Program-made: the position numbers and the translations under genes
The notes under the pieces: model-generated
Seen by the model: the letters and a program-made list of their open reading frames with translations, nothing else
Database searches by the model: none
What the model was told of the DNA's origin: nothing
In this document: one piece after another, positions 53,311 through 60,664 of the stretch
Position numbering within the stretch: the stretch's first letter is position 1
Layout of the letters: each line of letters opens with the position of its first letter
Source: Arthrobacter sp. ov118
GTDB taxonomy: Bacteria > Actinomycetota > Actinomycetes > Actinomycetales > Micrococcaceae
Direction of reading: 5' to 3'
Length of the DNA: 64,000 nt
Assembly: GCF_900116495.1 (NCBI RefSeq)
Contig: NZ_FPAY01000008.1
Coordinates: 1-64,000 of the forward strand

Positions 53311-54270
53311 CTAAAGGAGCGTATCGGAGATGATGCGGGCCCCGTGCACCGGCCCGTGCACGGCCATGGCGTCGAGGCTGTGGTGGCGGAGCTCTTCGGC
53401 GAGCCCGGCCGCGGCGGCAGGGCTGTGGGCGAGGAAGGCGACCGTCGGTCCGGACCCGGAGACGATTCCGGCGATCGCGCCGCAGGCCTCGCCGCGGCCC
53501 AACGTGTCGCGCAGGGCCGGGGCCAGTTCGATCGAGGCGCGCTGAAGGTCGTTGACCAGGACGCGGCTCAGGGCGTCGGCGTCACCGCTGCGCAGCGCCG
53601 TGATGATGCCGGGATCGACGGCCGGTTCCTCGCCCGTCACGCCCTCGGCCGCGCGCAGGCAGTCAAGGGTCCGGAAAACCTCCGGGGTGGACAGACCATA
53701 GTCCGCCGTGACCAGGACCCAGTCCGTCTGGGCCTTGACGAGGGCCGGTGAAAGGTCATCGCCGACGCCCAGGCCCACGGCGGTGCCACCCAGGAGCGCG
53801 AAGGGAACGTCGGCGCCGAGTTCGGCGGCCAGGTGGGCGAGCTCGTCGCGGGACAGGCCGCTGTTCCACAACGCGTCGCAGGCCAGCAGCGTTGCGGCGG
53901 CGTCGGCGGAGCCGCCGCCCATGCCGCCGGACACGGGCACGCGTTTGGTGATCTCCAGGTGGACGCCGGTTGAGTGCTCGGAGACGTCGGCCATGATCGC
54001 TGCTGCCTTGTAGGCCAGGTTCCGGTGATCGAGCGGGATGTCCACGCCGTCCAGGTCCAGGGTGCTCGCATCACTGATGCTGACGGTGATCCCGCCGTTT
54101 TCAGTGCTGGTGGCAGCGACTTCCTCGTAGAGCGAGACAGCCAGGTAGACGCTGGCAACCGAGTGGTAGCCGTCCGGGCGCAGCGGTCCGACATCCAGTG
54201 AGACGTTGACCTTGCCTGGAGCCTTGACCCGAACAGTCCTCGCGGCAAAGCGCCCTCTCACTGCGTTCAT
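53311..54270 (-). CDS. ispE: 4-diphosphocytidyl-2-C-methyl-D-erythritol kinase
   Basis: 319 residues, GHMP kinase. It phosphorylates CDP-methylerythritol in the MEP isoprenoid pathway. The substrate-binding start RVKAPGKVNVSLDVGPLRPDG, the ATP loop PVSGGMGGGSADAAATLLA and the C-terminal GIVSGSGPTVAFL motif are complete. It follows rsmA by 69 bases in the same direction, the usual actinobacterial pairing. A short GCTCC/GGAGC stem overlaps the stop codon. ATG 54270 has no close rival. Confidence 0.95.
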   Translation of the reverse strand: MNAVRGRFAARTVRVKAPGKVNVSLDVGPLRPDGYHSVASVYLAVSLYEEVAATSTENGGITVSISDASTLDLDGVDIPLDHRNLAYKAAAIMADVSEHSTGVHLEITKRVPVSGGMGGGSADAAATLLACDALWNSGLSRDELAHLAAELGADVPFALLGGTAVGLGVGDDLSPALVKAQTDWVLVTADYGLSTPEVFRTLDCLRAAEGVTGEEPAVDPGIITALRSGDADALSRVLVNDLQRASIELAPALRDTLGRGEACGAIAGIVSGSGPTVAFLAHSPAAAAGLAEELRHHSLDAMAVHGPVHGARIISDTLL

Positions 54271-54339
54271 GGCTCCACGCTATGGCATCGCGGCCCGGGC
54301 TCAAAGCTCGGGACGGTGCCCGCAGAAGTTCCCAAGAAC

Positions 54340-55239
54340 TCAGGAGCCCGCCTGCGCCCGGGCTTCGGCGATCCTGGCGAAGCCCGCAATATCGATCACT
54401 TCGCCGCGGGCGGCGGGGTCGACGCCGGCCGCCCGCAGGCAGCGTTCGGCCTCGGCGGCGCCGCCTGCCCAGCCGGCCAGCGCCGCCCGCAGCGTCTTGC
54501 GGCGCTGGGCGAAGGCGGCGTCGATCACGGCGAAGACCTGCGCCCTGGTGGCGGTGGTGGCCGGGGGCTCCCGCCGGGTGAAGGCGACGAGCCCGGAATG
54601 AATTTTGGGCGCCGGCCAGAAGACGTTCATTCCGATGACGCCGGCCTTGCGCATGCTGCTGTACCAAGCGGCCTTCACCGACGGCACGCCATAGGTCTTG
54701 GAACCCGGCCCGGCCGCGAGGCGGTCGGCTACTTCGTCCTGGACCATCACCAGGCCGTGCTGGAGGCTCGGGAAATGCTGCAGGAGGTGCAGCACCACGG
54801 GGACGGCAACGTTGTAGGGAAGGTTCGCCACGAGCGCGGTCGGTTCGGCGGGCAGCTCCGTGACCTTCATGGCGTCAGCCAGGACGAGGTGGAAATTCCC
54901 GACGGCGTGCGGCCGCCACTGGGCGACAGTGTCGGGCAGGCGTCCGGCGAGAACCGGGTCAATTTCGACGGCGACGACGGCGCGGGCGGCGTCCAGCAGG
55001 CCAAGGGTCAGCGACCCGAGTCCGGGCCCCACTTCCAGGACTGTTTCATCTTCCCGGATGTCGGCGGCGGCCACGATGCGGCGGATGGTGTTGCCGTCGA
55101 TCACGAAGTTCTGGCCCAGGGTCTTCGTGGGCCGCACACCGATTTCCTCTGCCAGCCGGCGGATGTCGGAGGCGCCCATCAGCGGTGCGGGCGCAGCTCC
55201 GGGCTGGCTTTCGGCGGCGGCGGGGGTCGGTTCAGTCAC
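54340..55239 (-). CDS. rsmA: 16S rRNA dimethyladenosine transferase
   Basis: 299 residues, KsgA/RsmA. It dimethylates A1518 and A1519 (E. coli numbering) in helix 45 of 16S rRNA. Features are TKTLGQNFVIDGNTIRRIV, the SAM loop VLEVGPGLGSLTLGLL, the acidic VAVEIDPVLA and the catalytic N-L-P-Y box VANLPYNVAVPV. The N-terminal 30 residues are alanine-rich and not conserved. It lies between rpf and ispE; a strong hairpin separates it from rpf. Confidence 0.96.
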   Translation of the reverse strand: MTEPTPAAAESQPGAAPAPLMGASDIRRLAEEIGVRPTKTLGQNFVIDGNTIRRIVAAADIREDETVLEVGPGLGSLTLGLLDAARAVVAVEIDPVLAGRLPDTVAQWRPHAVGNFHLVLADAMKVTELPAEPTALVANLPYNVAVPVVLHLLQHFPSLQHGLVMVQDEVADRLAAGPGSKTYGVPSVKAAWYSSMRKAGVIGMNVFWPAPKIHSGLVAFTRREPPATTATRAQVFAVIDAAFAQRRKTLRAALAGWAGGAAEAERCLRAAGVDPAARGEVIDIAGFARIAEARAQAGS

Positions 55240-55278
55240 CTAGGTATCCTATCCCGGCCCTATCCGGGCGCCCGTACG

Positions 55279-55318
55279 CCACAGGCCGGGTCCTGAGGAA
55301 TCCGGACCCGGCCTGTGG
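55279..55318. terminator. Terminator after rpf
   Basis: CCACAGGCCGGGTCC (55279-55293) pairs perfectly with GGACCCGGCCTGTGG (55304-55318) across a ten-base loop, 51 bases after the rpf stop. Confidence 0.85.
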
Positions 55319-55369
55319 GGACACCGCCGACGCGCTCACGCGGCCGCGCGGGCGTGCTGGCTGCGAGTG

Positions 55370-56515
55370 CTAGCTGGAGGCGGCCCAGCCGCAACCCCAG
55401 GGCTGCAGGCCGCGCTGGGCATAGACGCGGTTGGCGATGGCAATCTGCTGGGCCTTGGTGGCCGCAGCGGCGTTCGGGGCGTAGGCGCCGCCGCCGGAGC
55501 TGATCCAGGTCCCGATGTCGAACTGCAGGCCGCCGTAGTAGCCGTTGCCGGAGTTGATGGACCAGTTCCCGCCGGACTCGCACTGCGCGATCTTGTCCCA
55601 CATGCCCTGGTTCATCATCGCGGGGGCTGCGGCGCCGGTGTTGGCCGCGGGCTTGGGCTTTTCCTTGGTCCCCACGGTGACCTTTTCGGTCACAGGCCGG
55701 GTGCTGACGGTCTTGGACACCAGGGTCCGCGAGGCTTCACGGCCGTCCACGAGGACCAGCTTGAAGTTTTTGGTGGTGGTGCCGGCGACGCCCGCCTGGG
55801 TGACAGTCTTCTCACCCTTGAACATGTCCGCGCTTTCCGTGGTGAGCGTTTCGAACGCGACGGGTTCGGTGGTGGTGGCCGTCTTGCTGACGTCGACCCG
55901 GGAGACCTTGATCACCATGTCATTGACCACCGGAGCGTTCCCCGGCTGGGAGATGCGGTCGCTGGCTCCGAGCTTCAGCCCGGCGTCCTCGAGCACCTTG
56001 GCCACCGTGGCCGCCGTCGTAGTCTTCGCGGCTGCCTTGCCGTCCGCGACGATGCTCACGGTCTTCGGCGTCGAAATGGCGACATAGGAACCGGTGACGG
56101 CCAGCTGGGCGTCCTTGGGCGCCGATACCTGTGAGGCACTGGCCACGCCGAGTTCGGTCACGAGCCCTTCGACAGTGGGCGAAGTGGTGTTGATGGTCCG
56201 TTCGGCGCCGTCCAGGCTCACCTTGACGGCTTTGGCGAGGTTGACGTTGATGACTGATCCGTCCTGCACCTGGGAGTCCACCGACGGCGACACCCGGTCG
56301 GCTGGCTGCAGTTCAACCTCGGCACCCTTGATGGCCTCTCCGACGGTCCCGCCGAAGGTCTGGACGGAGCTGACTTTCCCGTCCACGTTGAGTGTGATCG
56401 TCTTGTTGTTGCCGACGAAGGCCACAAGGCCCAGCACCAGTGCCACGAGCACCACAAGCTGAGTTCCGACTTTGACGAAGCTGATCTTGCCGTCCGATGT
56501 GAAGAACTTGACCAC
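55370..56515 (-). CDS. Resuscitation-promoting factor, RpfB type
   Basis: 381 residues from GTG 56515; the longer frame to 56587 lacks similarity. An N-terminal helix (VGTQLVVLVALVLGLVAFVG) anchors or exports the protein. Three DUF348 modules (ITLNVDGKVSSVQTF, VKVSLDGAERTINTT, VSIVADGKAAAKTTT) and a G5 domain (ESADMFKGEKTVTQAG) come next. The C-terminal lysozyme-like Rpf domain has the catalytic glutamate in IAQCESGGNWSIN and ends WGCGWAASS. Rpf proteins cleave peptidoglycan and stimulate regrowth of dormant actinobacteria. It lies in the conserved tatD-rpf-rsmA-ispE block. Confidence 0.93.
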   Translation of the reverse strand: MVKFFTSDGKISFVKVGTQLVVLVALVLGLVAFVGNNKTITLNVDGKVSSVQTFGGTVGEAIKGAEVELQPADRVSPSVDSQVQDGSVINVNLAKAVKVSLDGAERTINTTSPTVEGLVTELGVASASQVSAPKDAQLAVTGSYVAISTPKTVSIVADGKAAAKTTTAATVAKVLEDAGLKLGASDRISQPGNAPVVNDMVIKVSRVDVSKTATTTEPVAFETLTTESADMFKGEKTVTQAGVAGTTTKNFKLVLVDGREASRTLVSKTVSTRPVTEKVTVGTKEKPKPAANTGAAAPAMMNQGMWDKIAQCESGGNWSINSGNGYYGGLQFDIGTWISSGGGAYAPNAAAATKAQQIAIANRVYAQRGLQPWGCGWAASS

Positions 56516-56820
56516 GATTGCCCGTATCTCTTGGACCTTCCGGGCACGGGGAAAAGTACACGTGACCACCCTCCGCGAGCGTGCCAAAGGCGGCTCCGGA
56601 CAGGGCCCGGAGCATCACGGAGGATGCGTGCACTGCCTCACTCAAAACGAGAGCGCACATGTGGTTCGTTGACCACGATGCACGCCCTGCAGGAGTGAAT
56701 TTATCCGTAGGCCTTCCCCGACCCCGGCTAATAGTTGACTACTGTAACCATAGCGTTATAAAGGAACCAAGAAATCGTGCATACCCGGTATCCTCAAATG
56801 ATGAGTTGGAGCGGCCGCGT
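56516..56820. promoter_or_regulatory. tatD-rpf intergenic region
   Basis: 305 bases upstream of rpf. A c-di-AMP (ydaO) riboswitch, common before rpf genes, was looked for but its conserved core was not seen. On the plus strand TTGACT (56735-56740) and TATAAA (56757-56762), 16 bases apart, form a good promoter pointing into the antisense of tatD. Confidence 0.4.
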
Positions 56821-57708
56821 TTAGGTCCAGGATCCGTATGCCCGTACGGAATTTTCGGCTATCTCCGCGCATAAGGCGGAGAGGTCCGATCCGGTCACAT
56901 CGGCCATGGCCCGCACCGTGTACGGGATCATGTAGCTCGCGTTGGGGCGGCCGCGGTGCGGGTGCGGGGTGAGGAACGGTGCGTCGGTCTCGACCAGGAT
57001 CCGGGTCGGCTCCGCGATGGCCAGCGCCGCCCGCAGGTTTGAGGCGTTCTTGAACGTCACGGTGCCGGCGAAGGACATGTACCAGCCCTCCGTGTTGCAC
57101 GTCCGGGCGAGCTCCTCGTCGCCCGAGAAGCAATGGAAGACCACACGCTCCGGGGCACCTTCTTCGCGCAGCACCTGGACGACGTCGTCATGGGCATCCC
57201 GGTCGTGGATCTGCAGCGTCAGTCCGAGCCGCTTGGCGATATCGATATGGCGGCGGAACGAATAGCGCTGATGGGCCAGGCCCTCCCCCTCGGTCCGGAA
57301 AAAATCCAGGCCGGTCTCACCGATTGCCCGGATCCGCGGGTGGGCGGCCAGGGCCTCGATTTCGGCGAGCGCGCCGTCGAGCTCGCCACGCAGGGCGTAG
57401 TCCGGGGCATCGTTGGGGTGCAACGCGACCGCGCCCAGGAGCCGTGCGTCCAGGTCGACGGCCTGGACGGTAAACCGGGACGATTCGAGGTCGCAGCCCA
57501 CTTGGACGGCGCCCTGGACACCCACGGCGGCCGCGGCGTCGAGGGCGTCCTTGACGCCCACCGAGAGCTCCCCGGAGCGAAAGTCCAAATGCGTGTGGTT
57601 GTCCAGGACCGGCACAGGAAGCGGTTCCGGGGCAGGCGGATATCCGCTGCGTCCGGTACCGTCAGTTCCGGGCGACCGGAACGGAACGGGGGTGAGGGGA
57701 TTGAGCAT
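56821..57708 (-). CDS. TatD family metal-dependent hydrolase
   Basis: 295 residues. TatD enzymes are metal-dependent 3'-5' nucleases. Metal ligands are visible in DNHTHLDF, IGETGLDFFR (Glu), LTLQIHDRDAHDD, VFHCFSGD and the aspartate of LVETDAPFLTPHPHRG. The first 30 residues are proline-rich and not conserved, so a later start is possible, but AGGGTGGATGG precedes ATG 57708. In many relatives metG is directly upstream; here moxR is divergent instead. Confidence 0.92.
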   Translation of the reverse strand: MLNPLTPVPFRSPGTDGTGRSGYPPAPEPLPVPVLDNHTHLDFRSGELSVGVKDALDAAAAVGVQGAVQVGCDLESSRFTVQAVDLDARLLGAVALHPNDAPDYALRGELDGALAEIEALAAHPRIRAIGETGLDFFRTEGEGLAHQRYSFRRHIDIAKRLGLTLQIHDRDAHDDVVQVLREEGAPERVVFHCFSGDEELARTCNTEGWYMSFAGTVTFKNASNLRAALAIAEPTRILVETDAPFLTPHPHRGRPNASYMIPYTVRAMADVTGSDLSALCAEIAENSVRAYGSWT

Positions 57709-57768
57709 CCATCCACCCTAACGGGCGGCCTGATTTCCCCGGAACTCTCTGTCAGGGCCGGCAGTTGT

Positions 57769-57812
57769 GTTAGTAGTCTGTTAGTACTCCGTTATTTCTC
57801 CGTTAGGAACCA
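57769..57812. promoter_or_regulatory. Four 11-base direct repeats between tatD and moxR
   Basis: GTTAGTAGTCT (57769), GTTAGTACTCC (57780), GTTATTTCTCC (57791) and GTTAGGAACCA (57802) follow each other without gaps. Each begins GTTA and sits on the same DNA face (about one helical turn). They end 68 bases before moxR, 60 bases from the tatD start. Confidence 0.65.
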
Positions 57813-57880
57813 GTGAACCCGAGCTGCGGGGCGGCCGTTGCCGGTCCGTTCCGGGACCCGCCAGGGCTGAAAGGCTGCCG

Positions 57881-59038
57881 ATGGATTATCACCGCACCTC
57901 CATAGACGACGTCGCCCCCGGCGGAGAGAGCTTCCCGGGCCGGCCCGCCGTGGACTCGAACGCCGCCGGGCACCGGTCCTCGCCGCATAGCCCCGCGGCC
58001 ATGGACGCCGCGGCGTTCCACGCGGCCAGTACCCGGATCCTCACCGCCATCAACACCGTGATCGACGGCAAGGCCGAAGCGGCACAGCTGGCGCTCACCG
58101 TCCTCCTCGCCCAGGGCCATCTGCTCCTCGAAGACGTCCCGGGGGTAGGAAAGACACTGCTGGCCAAGACCCTTGCCCGGAGCATCGACTGCTCCGTCAG
58201 CCGGATCCAGTTCACCCCGGACCTTCTTCCGTCCGACGTCACGGGTGTGTCCATCTATAACCAGGCGACCCGGTCCTTCGAGTTCCGCCACGGCGCGGTG
58301 TTCGCGAACATCGTTATCGGGGACGAAATCAACCGCGCGTCCGCCAAGACCCAGTCAGCCCTGCTGGAGTGCATGGAGGAGCACCAGGTCACGGTGGATG
58401 GCACCTCCTACCGGCTGGATGAGCCCTTCATGGTGGTCGCGACCCAGAACCCCATTGAGATGGAGGGCACCTACCCGCTTCCGGAAGCGCAGCGGGACCG
58501 TTTCATGGCCCGGATTTCCATGGGCTACCCCGACCGGGAGTCCGAGATGGAGATGCTCGAGACCCATCAGGCGTCCTCGCCCTTGGCCCGCGTGAGCGCA
58601 GTGGTCACCGCCGCGGAAGTGGCCGCCATGATAGCCACGGTGCAACAGGTCTATGTGTCCAGGTCCATCAAGGACTACACGGTGGCCGTGGGACGGGCCA
58701 CGCGGGAAAGCAAGCTTCTCCGCCTTGGTGCCAGTCCCCGCTCCATGCTGCAGCTGCTGCGGGCGGCCAAAGCCACCGCCGCGCTGGAGGGCCGGGACTT
58801 CGTGCTGCCCGACGACGTCGTCAGCGTCGCCGAAGCCGTGCTGGCCCACCGGATTATCCTCGACCGGAAGGCGGCCAGTGCGGGCGAGACGCCACAAAGC
58901 GTCATTCGGGCCATCATCGCCAAGATCCCGGTCACCCCGGACGTGGCGGCGTCACCCAACGGGGCGGGCCGCCCAGCCCGAAACAAGGCTTCGGCCCTGG
59001 CGCCCGCGCCCGCGCCCCAGCTGCCGAATCCGCATTAG
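57881..59038 (+). CDS. MoxR-type AAA ATPase
   Basis: 385 residues. Walker A EDVPGVGKTLLAKTLA, Walker B VIGDEINRASAKTQ, and the sensor region ATQNPIEMEGTYPLPEAQRD are all present. MoxR ATPases act as chaperones for assembling metal- or VWA-containing complexes; with DUF58 and transglutaminase neighbours they form a widespread envelope-related operon of unclear substrate. The N-terminal 60 and C-terminal 40 residues are not conserved. GAAAGG lies six bases before ATG 57881. First gene of a three-gene operon. Confidence 0.93.
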   Translation: MDYHRTSIDDVAPGGESFPGRPAVDSNAAGHRSSPHSPAAMDAAAFHAASTRILTAINTVIDGKAEAAQLALTVLLAQGHLLLEDVPGVGKTLLAKTLARSIDCSVSRIQFTPDLLPSDVTGVSIYNQATRSFEFRHGAVFANIVIGDEINRASAKTQSALLECMEEHQVTVDGTSYRLDEPFMVVATQNPIEMEGTYPLPEAQRDRFMARISMGYPDRESEMEMLETHQASSPLARVSAVVTAAEVAAMIATVQQVYVSRSIKDYTVAVGRATRESKLLRLGASPRSMLQLLRAAKATAALEGRDFVLPDDVVSVAEAVLAHRIILDRKAASAGETPQSVIRAIIAKIPVTPDVAASPNGAGRPARNKASALAPAPAPQLPNPH

Positions 59039-59053
59039 GACGAAGGTTCCGCC

Positions 59054-60664
59054 GTGGCGTTGAGGGATCGGTTTTCCGGGCACATCTTCAGCACCCGCGG
59101 CTGGGGACTGCTTGCCACGGGTGCGATTTCACTGCTGACCGCGCAGATCATGGGGCGCAGGGATCTGCTGGCTCTGGCCGTCCTGCTGCTGCTCCTGCCG
59201 CTGCTTGCCCTGGCCGGAACCCGCGTCCTGAAGCCGAGGTTCCGGGTCTACCGGGAATTCAGCCCGTCGCCGGTCGAAACGTCCGCCCGGACCACGGTGC
59301 GGCTGGCCATTGCGCGCAACGGGCCGGGAACCGGTCACGCCGTCATGGAGGAGCACTTGCCGGCCCGGTTCGGGGAATCCCCGGTCTTCCTTTTCCCCGC
59401 CCGCAGCGCGCCCGGCGGCACCAGCAGCTATGAGTACCACCTTCGCTCGGCCAATCGCGGCCAGTATGTGATCGGGCCCGTCACTGCAGAGTTCAGCGAC
59501 CCCTTCGGGTTGTCCTTCCACCGGCACGCGATCGACGACGGCGATCTCCTCACCGTGACGCCTGCCGCCGTGGAGCTCCCCGAGACTGGACTGGCCGGCG
59601 CCCGCGGGCACGACGGTGTTACTGCCACGCGGATCAGGGCCAACCCGAGCGACGACGACGTCATGACCCGCGAATACCGCCACGGGGATCCGATGCGCCG
59701 GGTGCACTGGGCCGCTACCGCCCGGCACGGCGCCCTCATGGTGCGGCAGGAGGAATCCGTCACGACGCCGGAGGCGACGATCATCCTGGACCAGCGACTG
59801 TCGGCCTATCCCCACGGCGTGTTTGGTCACGGAGCTTTTTCCTCCGCCCGTCCGGGCAGTTCAGCCCGTGCAGGCAGTTCAGGCAGTTCCGGCAGCGGGG
59901 ACGGCCATGAGTTACTGACCTGCGACACCTTCGAGTGGTCTGTCACGGCGGCGATGTCGATCGCCGCGCACCTCGCCGAGCGCAGCTACACCCTGCGGTT
60001 CCTGGATAGTGCGGGGGCCCCCGCCTTCCGGCAGTCGCCCTCGGCCCCTGATCCCGAGGCGGAGGAGTACGGCGGCACGGCCGGGCTGCAGTCCATCGCG
60101 GAAAGCTTGGCCGCCATCCAGCTCTCCGGCCCGCAGCACGCCCACCCGCACCGATACCGCGCCAGCAGTCGCCGCACTTTGCCGGGCCGGCAGTCCCGCC
60201 CGTCGGCGGCCACAGCGGGAACCCGCGCCGCATTTGCCGGGCAGGTCACCGGCGGTGGCGGGCAGGTCACCGGCGGTGGCGGGCAGGTCACCGGCGGTGG
60301 GTCCTCCGCGTTGACCGGGACCGCCGCGCGCGCCTTCGACGACACCCTGATGGACAAGCTCTCCGCGCACCGGCTGAGGGGGCCGATCCTGGCGCTCCTG
60401 GGTAACTTGACCGCGTTCGAGGCCCGGGCCCTGTCCCCGGCGGCGGCGTTCGGCGCCAACGCCTTTGCGCTGCTCGTCACGGACCACCCACACGAGTCCG
60501 GCGAGGTCCTCGAGGTAATGGAAGTGCTGCGGCTGGGCGGGTGGCGGGCAGTCGCGGTATCTGCCCGGTCCTCGCTGCCCGACGCATGGGCTGCCTTTGA
60601 CACGGCGGACGCGGGAGTGTCCGCCGCGGCCGACGTGCGGCGCGGCGCGAGGAGCCGGCCATGA
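59054..60664 (+). CDS. DUF58 domain protein
   Basis: 536 residues from GTG 59054 (GAAGG upstream). Two N-terminal membrane helices (GWGLLATGAISLLTAQIM, LLALAVLLLLLPLLALAG) and a cytoplasmic DUF58/VWA-like domain with REYRHGDPMRRVHWAATARH (about residue 215). A serine/glycine-rich insert (about 258-285) and a threefold seven-residue repeat GQVTGGG (about 397-417) are unusual additions. The stop overlaps the next start by four bases. Function is unknown; the MoxR partner probably remodels it. Confidence 0.9.
   Translation: MALRDRFSGHIFSTRGWGLLATGAISLLTAQIMGRRDLLALAVLLLLLPLLALAGTRVLKPRFRVYREFSPSPVETSARTTVRLAIARNGPGTGHAVMEEHLPARFGESPVFLFPARSAPGGTSSYEYHLRSANRGQYVIGPVTAEFSDPFGLSFHRHAIDDGDLLTVTPAAVELPETGLAGARGHDGVTATRIRANPSDDDVMTREYRHGDPMRRVHWAATARHGALMVRQEESVTTPEATIILDQRLSAYPHGVFGHGAFSSARPGSSARAGSSGSSGSGDGHELLTCDTFEWSVTAAMSIAAHLAERSYTLRFLDSAGAPAFRQSPSAPDPEAEEYGGTAGLQSIAESLAAIQLSGPQHAHPHRYRASSRRTLPGRQSRPSAATAGTRAAFAGQVTGGGGQVTGGGGQVTGGGSSALTGTAARAFDDTLMDKLSAHRLRGPILALLGNLTAFEARALSPAAAFGANAFALLVTDHPHESGEVLEVMEVLRLGGWRAVAVSARSSLPDAWAAFDTADAGVSAAADVRRGARSRP
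60239..60301 (+). repeat. Three 21-base tandem repeats inside the DUF58 gene
   Basis: GCAGGTCACCGGCGGTGGCG-type units repeat three times essentially unchanged, encoding GQVTGGG three times. Near-identity suggests recent expansion. Confidence 0.85.

Noticed and set aside
54101..54667. 188-codon reverse frame across the ispE-rsmA junction
   Set aside because: It is a shifted frame of both genes; arginine-rich and without motifs.
56516..56820. c-di-AMP (ydaO) riboswitch upstream of rpf
   Set aside because: Expected because such switches precede many rpf genes, but the conserved core was not found by eye.
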